The notes under the pieces were generated by a model. That model had not been told where the DNA came from. It ran no database searches and saw nothing but the letters and a program-made list of their open reading frames with translations. Both the position numbers and the translations under genes were made by a program. From Symbiodinium natans (lineage: Eukaryota > Sar > Dinophyceae > Suessiales > Symbiodiniaceae), in the NCBI GenBank assembly GCA_905221605.1, contig CAJNDS010000249.1, forward strand, positions 123,386 to 187,385: a DNA stretch of 64,000 bases. Direction: 5' to 3'. Of this stretch, positions 1-10,781 are shown piece by piece; position 1 is the stretch's first letter, and every line of letters starts with the position of its first letter.

Positions 1-350
1 TGCTCGAAAGTCTCACAGCGTCTGCTGCACATCCAGAGCCGTCCCATCACCTGGGCACCATGTTTCCACGGCGGGGCTATGTTGGGCTTGCAGTCTTTCG
101 GCCTCGGAGCAGTCTAGAACCCTGTTACTAGCGTATATGATGTCCAAGAGTCTTCTCAAGAAAGCCACACGCAGGACAAGCTGATCCCAACAGGCCGCAT
201 GAACCCTCAGTCCTTTCGACCCGTGCAAGATGTGCAAGATGCGCTAGAGGCTCAGTTCTTGATTACATGGGGCTGATGTGTTGAGCCGTATTCAGGATAC
301 GACAAGCCAGAGGTTTGATATAGAGCTACGCAAGTTCTTCTTCTCTTTCT
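1..350. other. no gene recognised
   Basis: Only short overlapping open frames are present, none with a recognisable motif. I see no RNA gene or repeat before the (TA)n tract that starts near position 351. Confidence 0.4.
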
Positions 351-376
351 TGTATGTATATATATATATATATATG
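351..376. repeat. (TA)n microsatellite
   Basis: Uninterrupted TA dinucleotides directly precede a C-rich tract. Several other TA runs in the window also sit next to poly-C or poly-G, a pattern discussed in the findings. Confidence 0.9.
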
Positions 377-395
377 GTTCCGTGTCCCGTGTCGG

Positions 396-547
396 TACCC
401 CCTCCACCCCCCCCCCACCCCCCCCCCCACCCCCCCCCCCCAAGCACCCCCAACCCCCCCCACCCCCACCCCCCCCCCCCACCCCCCCCCCCCCCCACCC
501 CCCCCCCCCCCCCCACCCCCCCCCCCCACCCCCCCCCCCCCCCCCCG
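396..547 (+). repeat. C-rich low-complexity tract
   Basis: About 150 bases of C runs (mostly 5-14 C) are broken by single A residues. The minus strand is therefore a dense series of G runs that could form G-quadruplexes. The long proline- or glycine-rich open frames here are a by-product of base composition and not genes. Confidence 0.95.
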
Positions 548-553
548 CCCGCC

Positions 554-640
554 TAAACCCTACCCTAAACCAAAGCCCCAAACCCTAAACCCTAAACCCC
601 TGAACCCTAAACCCCAAACCCTCAACCCAAACCCCAACCA
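554..640 (+). repeat. degenerate telomere-like repeat
   Basis: A series of CCCTAAA and variant heptamers (CCCCAAA, CCCTGAA, CCCTCAA) follows the C-rich tract. This is the plant/dinoflagellate/chromerid telomere motif in an interstitial, decayed form. Confidence 0.8.
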
Positions 641-735
641 CACCACCCCACAGGGGGCCCACAAAAGCGAAAACCCTCAACACACCACCCCACAGGGGGG
701 CCCAAACCACAGGGGGGCGGGGCGGGGAAAGAATT

Positions 736-806
736 TGGGGAGGGGGGGGGGGGGGGGGGAACCATGCAGGGGGGTCGGGGGGGGGGGGGGGTGGGGGGGG
801 GGGGGG
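736..806 (+). repeat. G-rich low-complexity tract
   Basis: G runs of up to about 19 are interrupted by short spacers. This is the strand-inverse of the C-rich tract about 200 bp upstream, so the two could pair as the arms of a large imperfect hairpin. Confidence 0.95.
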
Positions 807-823
807 CAGCGACGCTGCACCCC

Positions 824-842
824 TTGTTTTTTTTTTGTTTTT

Positions 843-874
<32 letters not shown>

Positions 875-912
875 TTATATATGTACATATATATATATAT
901 GCGCATATGTAT
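824..912 (+). repeat. poly-T tract then (TA)n
   Basis: About 50 T residues with three single-base interruptions run straight into TA repeats. A poly-T next to TA could be a reverse-oriented poly-A tail, but no retroposon body was identified beside it. Confidence 0.9.
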
Positions 913-2775
913 ACTTTTATTCGTATGTATTCTTACAATCAGAAGTATTTCACATGAACTTATATTCACTACTAAAGTTATGTTTACATATATGGTCCGA
1001 GACGGCCCTTTCGCATGCGCGCCCGACTTCAGAAATCATCAGATACAAGTTGACCACAAGCCCATAGCGGGGAATCCCTAAACCTGCCCCCCGGCTTGGG
1101 TTTGACCCATCCTCCCCGAACACGCTGTGCTAGTGAGGAAGTTAATTTTATAAACCCTATAAACCTGCTCCGGGAACAGGAGGCCACAAGTGCCACGCGC
1201 AACTCTACTTCAACCCGAGAGCCCCTCCAACCCACAGCAAAGGCCGTCAAGTCAGGGGTCGAAGGTTCCAAAGATGTCATACACAGGATACTGATAAGGA
1301 TATGTGCATATATATATATATACATATTTATTTATTTATTGATTTATATTGTTGTTTATTTATGTATTTATTCTGAAGTAGATATGTATTTTCATATTTG
1401 TGAACATAAATAACAATAGATATATGTATATATATATATATATATATGCACACCGCTTCTTCGAACAACACCAATTTGGCCTCGTCCCGAGCCTGAGGTT
1501 CAAGCATGAGGCGATTGTCAACATTGGCTCCATGGCGAACATGTGCATTTGCATCACTACGTTGCGCACTGACCTGCAGCTACAAGCCTGGAGTTGAAAA
1601 GCGTGCCCTGAGCTCTAAAGCTGCATCTAGCCAGAAGGCCCCTCCACTACGGGGGAATGCGGGGGAGGTTTGTCAGTAGTCGCTAGAAGTACTAAGGGGC
1701 TCTATAGTGCCAGATGACATAGAGAAGTGTGAAAACGGTTTATCTTGCTGGTAGCGACTCTGAACATGCGCCGCTTGTAAACCAATCATGTAGTCCCCCA
1801 GGTGGTGGCTCATGACCAACCATGAATCCGCAAACACATCGGCCTAACTCCACTCAAGCTCGACTTCATAAGGCCGGCTGCACCGAGCCGGAGCGCGCGA
1901 AGGGCATAAAGCGGGTGTCTGAGAACTCGACTTCAGGACGTGGGGACGTTCACTGGCAAGGCGAAATAAAGCTAGATGAAGAAGAACCTGCTGACATCCT
2001 TATACCAAACCGTGAATGCCTCACCCCGCCTGCAATTGCAGCGAAATCTATATAGAGTTTTGTGAGCACACATTAGGGTATCTGGTTGGGACGAGTATGC
2101 TGCTTTTGCTGTACTTGTGTGCTTGGGCGGGCCATGTTGTTTTTGCTTTTGACTCCTCTTGCCGAGGGATGCAAGTTAGCAAAACTGAAGATGCCAGGAG
2201 CTTTGGCTGCTTGCTTTGACAAAACATGGGCTTCAGGGTGGGGCAGGAACACCCAAGCAACATGCTGAAACCTGAGCCCTAACCTTGAACCTTGCGTACG
2301 GTGATGGTGTGCACTGGTGGTAAGCTGGATGAAAGCAGTTCACATCAGTTCACCCAAGGGCCGCCACTGATCTCGACAAGCGGGTCGCTTGCCTGAACAC
2401 CACAAGCCGATGTCCATAAGACCGAGGGAGGAGTAAATCGAAAAAGCTATCCCTATGCCCTATGATGTTACCGATATCGCCGTGGTATACGGCTTCAGTA
2501 TAAGGCGTGCTTGCAGAAGACAAACTCGAAGCCAACACAGCTGTTCAGTACGACAAGAAGACCTTTCCCCAGAAGCCGATGCTCATCAAACATCAGCATC
2601 TCCGTAAAGCCGGCCTGAACGAAGCACCGTGTATAGGACCCAAACCCAAGGTCCTGGAGTTGAGGGGCGCCTTCGCCGAATTGGGGTACAAGTCCAAATT
2701 TCTCTCACGCCAGACACCGGACCCCTTCTCGGCTGCATTGACAAAAGTCAAGAAACACCATCAGCAATTTCCAAC
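913..2775. other. no gene recognised; two (TA)n microsatellites
   Basis: TA runs lie near 1307-1325 and 1421-1449. The remaining DNA holds only short frames without conserved motifs on either strand. Nothing else can be supported. Confidence 0.4.
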
Positions 2776-2858
2776 CCCCCTCCCCCAACACCCCCCCCCC
2801 CCCAACAAAAAAACAAAAAAAGAATGTGTGTATATATATATATATATGTATATATGGT
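2776..2858. repeat. poly-C / A-rich / (TA)n compound simple repeat
   Basis: C runs are followed by an A-rich segment and then TA repeats ending in a TATATGGTCCCC-like junction. The junction resembles one at 5470-5515 in inverted orientation (see findings). Confidence 0.85.
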
Positions 2859-2934
2859 CCCCTCCCCCAAAGATCCATGTTTTTTATACCCTTTTCATCC
2901 CACAAGAACCTTTCCTCTTCAAAACAATTTTAGT

Positions 2935-3560
2935 CTTCAAGAATTCTTAGGAGTTCTTAAGAATTAAGCCTGAAATTGAAGATTGAAGATTCCTGGGGGA
3001 CTCTTGCCCAGGAATCTTCAATTTTCAATGTTCTCTTTTTAGGAGTTCTTAAGAACTCTTGAGAATTAATACTGAAAATTGCGGATTGAAGATTTCTGCA
3101 GGACTCTTGGGCGAAATCTTCAGCTTCTCCCAGGAATCTTCAATCTTTCAATCTTCAATTTCAGGATTAATTCTTTAGACTTCTTAACTGAAGAATTTAT
3201 CCTGGAAATTGAAGATTGAAGATTGCTGCGGGACTCTTGGGCGAAATATTCAGTTTTCTTCTTAGACGGACATCGAAGATTTCTCACGAGAGTCTCCCAG
3301 GAAACTTCAATCTTCAACCTTCAATTTCCTTCTTATGAATTCTTAAGAATTCGTAAAAATTCTTAGCAAATTCCAACTGAAAATTCAAAGATTTTCCGCA
3401 AGAGTCCCCCAGGAATCTTCAATCTTCAATTTCAAGATTAACTCTTCAGAGGTCTCAAGAATTCTGAAAGATACTCCTGAGATTGAAGACCAAAACCGAA
3501 GATTTTCCACCGGAATCTTCAATCTTCAATTTTAACATTTAAGAGTGCTTCAAGAGTTCT
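2935..3560. repeat. AT-rich imperfect minisatellite with inverted units
   Basis: The motif CTTCAATCTTCAATTTC and its reverse complement GAAATTGAAGATTGAAG alternate at least ten times. They are separated by TTCTTAAGAATT-like palindromes and by CAGGAATC or GGACTCTTG spacers. The alternating orientation means many local hairpins are possible. No coding potential is seen. Confidence 0.85.
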
Positions 3561-3692
3561 TAAGCATGTTTAAGATTAATCCTGAAACAATAATATCAAG
3601 AAACTTAATCCTGCTGCCATTTCTTTTCGGAGGTGCGAAAAAACAACAAGAAAAAACAAACTCGAATCCTGCAAAATCTCAAAAGGGTACCA

Positions 3693-3735
3693 ACCCCCCC
3701 CCCCCCCCTACAAAAAACACACACACACACACAAT
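3693..3735. repeat. poly-C then (CA)n
   Basis: A run of about 16 C is followed by CA dinucleotide repeats. Confidence 0.9.
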
Positions 3736-3758
3736 ATAATCAATTTACAAAAGCTAAG

Positions 3759-4085
3759 ATATCTCAAGCGATCATCCCCCAATAAGCAAAAACTGGACTC
3801 TGTATACTAAATACTGTATCTTATCAAGCATATCTTAAGGCATCACGCCCCAATAAGCAAAATCTGAACTCTATACCAAATGCTGTACCTTAGCTAACAT
3901 ATCTTAAGCCAGCACACCCCAACAAGCAAAATCTGAACTCTGTACTAAACGCTGTACCTTAGCTAACATATCTTAAGCCATCACGCCCCGATAAGCAACA
4001 CAAAACATCTATCCTAAAAGCTATACCATAGCTGAAGAAATCTCAAACAATCATCCCCCGATAAGCAAAACCAGAATTCTATCAT
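3759..4085 (+). repeat. tandem repeat, ~70-bp unit, about 4.7 copies
   Basis: Unit starts marked by ATATCTTAAG or ATATCTCAAG occur at about 3759, 3830, 3899, 3968 and 4037, giving periods of 69-71 bp. Each unit contains CCCC(A/G)ATAAGCAAAA and CTGTACCTTAGCTAA-like blocks. The copies are moderately diverged. Confidence 0.85.
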
Positions 4086-4099
4086 ATATCGATATAGTT

Positions 4100-5420
4100 T
4101 GTTCATATTTCAAACCCCATGAAATAGTGAAAGGACATTTGTCGCAAGATTTAAAAGCATAGGCATAAGTTCACGGGATTTAAGGTTTAGGGATTTACCC
4201 CTCAAGCCCTATAACTAAAAGGGGTTATAAGGTTCTGCCGTATAGGTAATGCCCGAACCTTCAACCCTAAACATTAAACCTTATAGGGTTCAATGACTCA
4301 AAAACCTAAGTTCTGGGCATGTACACCTTCAGCGCATTTTAGGGTGAAAACCTTGGAACCTTCTACAGTAGAGCCCTGTAGGTTTTCAGGGTTCTGACCC
4401 TAAACGATTCAGGGTTAAGGTCTTACAAACATAAGGCATAATCGGGTTTAAGGTCCAGGGATTTAAGCCTCAAGCCCTATAGGATTATAAGGTTCTATCG
4501 TATAGGTATTGCACAAACCTTAAACCTAAACCTTTAAACTTTATAGGGTTCAATGGTTCAGAAACCTAAGGTCTGGGCATGTATACCTTCAGCGCCCCTT
4601 TGGGGCTTAAACCTTTGAACCTTTTAGCGCCCTACAATTAATAGAGACCAAGACAGAAGATTTATGGAGACAACATCGTAAAACCTTAGGACTTACCTTC
4701 ACAACCAATGGCCCTTTTAAGCCCGTACATAATTCTATTAATGAATCCAATCTTTTAATATTATGTAAAAGGACACAGTCTATTAGTATTACCAAAAGCC
4801 TCTGTTTAAGGGCTCTTTACTCCATTATGATATACTTCTTAATTCATCCCTTAAACCTTAACTCTATAGTGTTTGAAGGTTAGGGTTTAGATGTAATTGC
4901 CGGCTTAGCTTTAAATGCCTACATCTTGAACCCTAAACCTGTCAACCTTAACCCGGTAGGGCTTCAAGGTTAATTAAGACTTAATCATATAGGGTCGCAG
5001 GGCTTCTCTTTAAAGCCCTAAACCCTTATCTGATAGGGTATAAGAGAATAAGCCTTCAAACAAAAACATGGAGCTCAGCAGAGCGGAAGGTAGGGCAGGT
5101 GGGGGGGGGGGGGGAGGGGGGTGTGTTCAAAGGTCCTGGCTGCCTATGTTGGAGGACCCCCCCCCACCCCCCGATACTAAGCAAATTTAATGCTTATAAG
5201 CAGTATAGTATGACAAATACTCTTTCCAATCAAGATTGAGTACGCAGATTACCAACTCATACATATAAGACTAAGTACGCAGATTACCAACTCACACATA
5301 TGTTAACTGCCTAAACCTTGAACCCTTTAGACTCTATGGGCTTAGCTTACAATGCCTAAATCTTAAAGCCTAAACCTTTCAAAAACCTTAACCCCGTAGG
5401 GTTGAAAGGTTAAGGGACAT
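4100..5420. repeat. degenerate telomere-like AT-rich region
   Basis: AACCCTAAAC, CCTTAAACC and CTATAGGGTT motifs recur throughout on both strands. Within it a segment near 4155-4390 is repeated near 4425-4630 (period about 268 bp; shared blocks include CTCAAGCCCTATA and CTGGGCATGTA). A pair of ~34-bp direct repeats (TACGCAGATTACCAACTCA) lies at 5238-5305, and G and C runs lie at 5098-5172. No gene is visible. Confidence 0.7.
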
Positions 5421-5454
5421 AAGACTACAAGCATTCGGATGCGGATCTGCGGAT

Positions 5455-5516
5455 CTGCGGGGGGGGGGGGGGAGGGTTAGCATATACAAAAAAAACATAT
5501 ATATATATATAAATGT
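5455..5516. repeat. poly-G and (TA)n junction
   Basis: Two GATCTGCGG units run into poly-G, then AGGGTTAGCATATAC and A-rich/(TA)n DNA. This forms the right-hand counterpart of the simple-repeat junction at 2776-2858. Confidence 0.8.
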
Positions 5517-5719
5517 ATAATAAACAACTGAAATACAGACGTGGTGGCCCCTCCCAACCCTTTGGGCCGGCGCAGGGCTGAGTGATGCCGGGCTTGAAGC
5601 TGACACCACCCGAGGGGCTTCTCTACATCTCTACATCATGGCCTGGTTTTTAGTGGCAATAACAAAACGAAGACTCCTATTTAGAGATTGTGAGTTGTTT
5701 CAAGGCCGGGGAATTATGT

Positions 5720-8700
5720 CTTTAGGGGTATGGGGGGTGTTCAGGCACGCTCCCATTGTGAAAGCGATAAGCCCCGCCAAGAGCTTCCCGACAAAACCTC
5801 CGAATAGCTTTGGCCTCAGCGGCTCCGAGCAGACAACGCTGTACATTCTACGCGATGCCTACGTCCTGAAGCGCCAAACGCCAAAGAAATCCATCAATTT
5901 TCGAAGCACTTTGTTGACACACCCCCACCGTATCCCGGCGTGGGGCCTGTGATGGGCCTCTAGCTCTTACAAAAGCGTAAGAAGCAAGTGTTGCCCATTG
6001 CTTAGCTCAACAACCCTCCCAGAGCCTTCCAGGCTTCAGAAAAGCTGCCCCATGCCATTTGAGTCAAAATCGAGGGGTTGCCTCCCAAAAGCCTCATGTT
6101 TTGACCCCCAAAACGACCCGCCCAACATGTGCTGAGGCTCCACGCATGGATACTGTCTGCTGTATAGACATGTTTGTCGTTCTTGTACTGTTTTTGTTGG
6201 GGGATAGGGGGTTTTAGTTGCGGCGCTTGGGCGTATTCTCGCTCTTAGCTTTCCTGTGGTGAGATGAGTTGTGGCTTGGGGCTCGCCTAAAGAGGCCCGA
6301 AAGCCCCGAACCATCACTAAACCGTCCAGACCTCCCCAAGTTCTGAAGACGCTGCCTGCGTTGGGGCCGGGGTCACCGCGCTTGGGGCCGGCGCCTCCTG
6401 AGAACAGCACACTTGAACCCACAAGGTAGTTCAGCGGCTTGGGATGGATTGCAGCGGCGTTAGTGTCCGTGCTTTGTGAAGGATTCTTGCATCCGAACTG
6501 TCATCGAGCAGCTCAGGGATTCGGGTCGGGGGCTCAGGTCTTTGAGAGTATGGGGGGTGCACGCTCCCATTGTGAAAGCGATAAGCCCCGCCAAGAGCTT
6601 CCCGACAAAACCTCCGAATAGCTTTGGCCTCAGCGGCTCCGAGCAGACAACGCTGTACATTCTACACGATGCCTACGTCCTGAAGCCCCAAACACCAAAG
6701 AAATCCATCAATTTTCGAAGCACTTTGTTGACACGCCCCCACCGTATCCCGGCGTGGGGCCTGTGATGGGCCTCTAGCTCTTACAAAAGCGTAAGAAGCA
6801 AGTGTTGCCCATTGCTTAGCTCAACAACCCTCCCAGAGCCTTCCAGGCTTCAGAAAAGCTGCCCCATGCCATTTGAGTCAAAATCGAGGGGTTGCCTCCC
6901 AAAAGCCTCATGTTTTGACCCCCAAAACGACCCGCCCAACATGTGCTGAGGCTCCACGCATGGATACTGTCTGCTGTATAGACATGTTTGTCGTTCTTGT
7001 ACTGTTTTTGTTGGGGGATAGGGGGTTTTAGTTGCGGCGCTTGGGCGTATTCTCGCTCTTAGCTTTCCTGTGGTGAGATGAGTTGTGGCTTGGGGCTCGC
7101 CTAAAGAGGCCCGAAAGCCCCGAACCATCACTAAACCGTCCAGACCTCCCCAAGTTCTGAAGATGCTGCCTGCGTTGGGGCCGGGGTCACCGCGCTTGGG
7201 GCCGGCGCCTCCTGAGAACAGCACACTTGAACCCACAAGGTAGTTCAGCGGCTTGGGATGGATTGCAGCGGCGTTAGTGTCCGTGCTTTGTGAAGGATTC
7301 TTGCATCGGAACTGTCATCGAGCAGCTCAGGGATTCGGGTCGGGGGCTCAGGTCTTTGAGAGTATGGGGGGTGCACGCTCCCATTGTGAAAGCGATAAGC
7401 CCCGCCAAGAGCTTCCCGACAAAACCTCCGAATAGCTTTGGCCTCAGCGGCTCCGAGCAGACAACGCTGTACATTCTACACGATGCCTACGTCCTGAAGC
7501 CCCAAACACCGTGGGGCCTGTGATGGGGCACTAGCTCTTACAAAAGCGTAAGAAGCAAGCGTTGCCCATTGCTTAGCTCAACAACCCTCCCAGAGCCTTC
7601 CAGGCTTCAGAAAAGCTGCCCCATGCCATTTGAGTCAAAATCGAGGGGTTGCCTCCCAAGAGCCTCATGTTTTGACCCAAAACGACCCGCCCAATATGTG
7701 CTGAGGCTCCACGCATGGATACTGTCTGTTGTATAGACATGTTTGTCGTTCTTGTACTGTTTTTGTTGGGGGATAGGGGCGGGTTTTTGTTGCGGCGCTT
7801 GGGAATATTCTCGCTCTTCGCTTTCCTGTGGTGAGATGAGTTGTGGCTTGGGGCTCGCCTAAAGAGGCCCGAAAGCCCCGAACCATCACTAAAGCGTCCA
7901 GACCTCCCCAAGTTCTGAAGACGCTGCCTGCGTTGGGGCCGGGGTCACCGCGCTTGGGGCCGGCGCCTCCTGAGAACAGCACTTGAACCCACAAGGTAGT
8001 TCAGCGGCTTGGGATGGATTGCAGCGGCGTTAGTGTCCGTGCTTTGTGAAGGATTCTTGCATCGGAACTGTCATCGAGCAGCTCAGGGATTCGGGTCGGG
8101 GGCTCAGGTCTTTGAGAGTATGGGGGGTGCACGCTCCCATTGTGAAAGCGATAAGCCCCGCCAAGAGCTTCCCGACAAAACCTCCGAATAGCTTTGGCCT
8201 CAGCGGCTCCGAGCAGACAACGCTGTACATTCTGCACGATGCCTACGTCCTGAAGCGCCAAACGCCAAAGAATTCCATCAATTTTCGAAGCACTTTGTTG
8301 ACACGCCCCCACCGTATCCCGGCGTGGGGCCTGTCATGGGCCTCTAGCTCTTACAAAAGCGTAAGAAGCAAGTGTTGCCCATTGCTTAGCTCAACAACCC
8401 TCCCAGAGCCTTCCAGGCTTCAGAAAAGCTGCCCCATCCCATTTGAGTCAAAATCGAGGGGTTGCCTCCAAGAGCCTCATGTTTTGACCCAAAACGACCC
8501 GCCCAATATGTGCTGAGGCTCCACGCATGGATACTGTCTGCTGGAAAGACATGTTTGTCGTTCTTGTACTGTTTTTGTTGGGGGATAGGGGGTTTTTGTT
8601 GCGGCGCTTGGGCGTATTCTCGCTCTTAGCTTTCCGGTGGTGAGATGAGTTGTGGCTTGGGGCTCGCCTAAAGAGGCCGGAAAGCCCCGAACCATCACTA

Positions 8701-9713
8701 AACCGTCCAGACCTCCCCAAGTTCTGAAGACGCTGCCTGCGTTGGGGCCGGGGTCACCGCGCTTGGGGCCGGCGCCTCCTGAGAACAGCACACTTGAACC
8801 CACAAGGTAGTTCAGCGGCTTGGGATGGATTGCAGAGGCGTTAGTGTCCGTGCTTTGTGAAGGATTCTTGCATCGGAACTGTCATCGAGCAGCTCAGGGA
8901 TTCGGGTCGGGGGCTCAGGTCTTTGAGAGTATGGGGGGTGCACGCTCCCATTGTGAAAGCGATAAGCCCCGCCAAGAGCTTCCCGACAAAACCTCCGAAT
9001 AGCTTTGGCCTCAGCGGCTCCGAGCAGACAACGCTGTACATTCTACACGATGCCTACGTCCTGAAGCGCCAAACGCCAAAGAAATCCATCAATTTTCGAA
9101 GCACTTTGTTGACACGCCCCCACCGTATCCCGGCGTGGGGCCTGTGATGGGGCACTAGCTCTTACAAAAGCGTAAGAAGCAAGTGTTGCCCATTGCTTAG
9201 CTCAACAACCCTCCCAGAGCCTTCCAGGCTTCAGAAAAGCTGCCCCATGCCATTTGAGTCAAAATCGAGGGGTTGCCTCCCAAGAGCCTCATGTTTTGAC
9301 CCAAAACGACCCGCCCAACATGTGCTGAGGCTCCACGCATGGATACTGTCTGCTGTATAGACATGTTTGTCGTTCTTGTACTGTTTTTGTTGGGGGATAG
9401 GGGGTTTTTGTTGCGGCGCTTGGGCGTATTCTCGCTCTTAGCTTTCCGGTGGTGAGATGAGTTGTGGCTTGGGGCTCGCCTAAAGAGGCCGGAAAGCCCC
9501 GAACCATCACTAAACCGTCCAGACCTCCCCAAGTTCTGAAGACGCTGCCTGCGTTGGGGCCGGGGTCACCGCGCTTGGGGCCGGCGCCTCCTGAGAACAG
9601 CACACTTGAACCCACAAGGTAGTTCAGCGGCTTGGGATGGATTGCAGAGGCGTTAGTGTCCGTGCTTTGTGAAGGATTCTTGCATCGGAACTGTCATCGA
9701 GCAGCTCAGGGAC
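5720..9713. repeat. tandem array of a ~812-bp unit (about five copies)
   Basis: Using CTTGGGATGGATTGCAG as the anchor, units start at 6438, 7252, 8008, 8819 and 9631, giving lengths of 814, 756, 811 and 812 bp. A partial unit leads in from about 5720 and a partial unit ends at about 9713. Copies are nearly identical. The 756-bp unit has lost about 58 bp between the CCCCAAACACC and GTGGGGCCTG blocks. Two opposed frames are kept in most copies: a 96-codon plus frame and a 108-128-codon minus frame. Neither matches a family I know. The array could be a satellite or a tandem gene cluster; the overlap of both frames and the lack of a motif favour a homogenised satellite. Confidence 0.9.
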
Positions 9714-10319
9714 TGGTATGTTACCGGCATTGGGGCCTTCAGGTTCTCTGCAGCCCAAGGACTCAAGGCCAATGGGCACTCCAATAGAATACCATAACAT
9801 AAAGAATTAAATGGATTAGCACCTGCTGGCTGCATGTCAGCGCACTGCAGAACTCACGACCTTTGCGTGCAAGCTTTACCAGTCCGAGGACAAACCTGAA
9901 CTCAACTGATCAAATATGATCAACAATCTCAACCTTCTCAGAGAACACGCCACAATATCCTAAAGCAGATTCCGCCCACTCCCCAATGCCCCAATGGACC
10001 CGAAACACCGAAACCCTCTTCGGGATTCTTCGAGCCTTTGGGCGCGTCTCTGCCTCTCCAAACGCGCGGGGCATGGCCTCGCAACAGGGGCGGGGGGGGG
10101 GGGTCGCTTCCAACAAAAACCACCAGCACTTTCTTAAAATGGTGGAAATGCTGGGGCTGATAGCAAACCGCACCTTTGTTTGTGAAGGGCGCGTTGCAGT
10201 GTTGATTCTCTGCTTCATCATGTTGAGTTTCTTTGTCTTTTTACGTGGGCACATGTGCTCCATGGCAGCAGGCCGTTGAACATAATATCCAATACTTCGG
10301 CTCTGAGAACACCGGGGCA
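9714..10319. other. no gene recognised
   Basis: Unique-looking sequence with a short poly-G run near 10088-10105. No open frame here has a recognisable motif. Confidence 0.35.
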
Positions 10320-10748
10320 GCATGCAGAACAACCGCCTTCTCTCACAAAGAAGTGGCGGGGAAGAAAAACACTTTTCTCCTCGCTGGGTGTGTGTGTGTG
10401 TGTGTGCCACCTTGACACATACCAGTAAACGAAAGGGGAGACAGTCCGGCAGTCTCAGTCTCATTTCCTTCTCTGTCAGTCTCTGGTAGGGCCTCTCTCT
10501 GCTTAGGTGCAGAGTTCGCTCCTGTGCCTCCTTGTCGGGCTGTTGCCTGACCGCTCAAGTAGTTTCTTTGTCCTGGCCCCTGGGCAACTTAGGTCTGCTG
10601 AGGAATTTTCTCCTCGTTTTCGGCCTGCCTTTTGGCTAAGGCACTCTTCGTCAGGGCTTCGGCCCTCAGCCAAGGATTTGGAGGTGTTTGGCCTCCGTTC
10701 CCCCTTCCTCTTTGTGCCGGGCTCGATTCGGGAGTCCGTCATGTCAAA

Positions 10749-10781
<33 letters not shown>
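10320..10781 (+). mobile_element. SINE-like retroposon, copy 1
   Basis: About 430 bp matches 45853-46286 in inverted orientation with only scattered substitutions and small indels. It ends in a 3' (ATC)n tail, the usual form of a SINE tail. An internal (GT)n run lies near 10388-10406. Toward the 3' half there is an A-box-like TGGCTAAGGCA (10633-10643) and a B-box-like GGCTCGATTCG (10720-10730), which could be Pol III promoter remnants although their position is unusually far 3'. No clear target-site duplication was found around this copy. Open frames across it are incidental. Confidence 0.7.

Noticed and set aside
354-1067. Long proline-rich plus frame and glycine-rich minus frames over the C/G tracts
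   Set aside because: They exist only because homopolymers lack stop codons; the peptide is pure composition.
10751-10781. His- or Ile-repeat frames over (ATC)n as metal-binding proteins
   Set aside because: The runs are the simple-repeat tail of the SINE-like element, not a coding feature.
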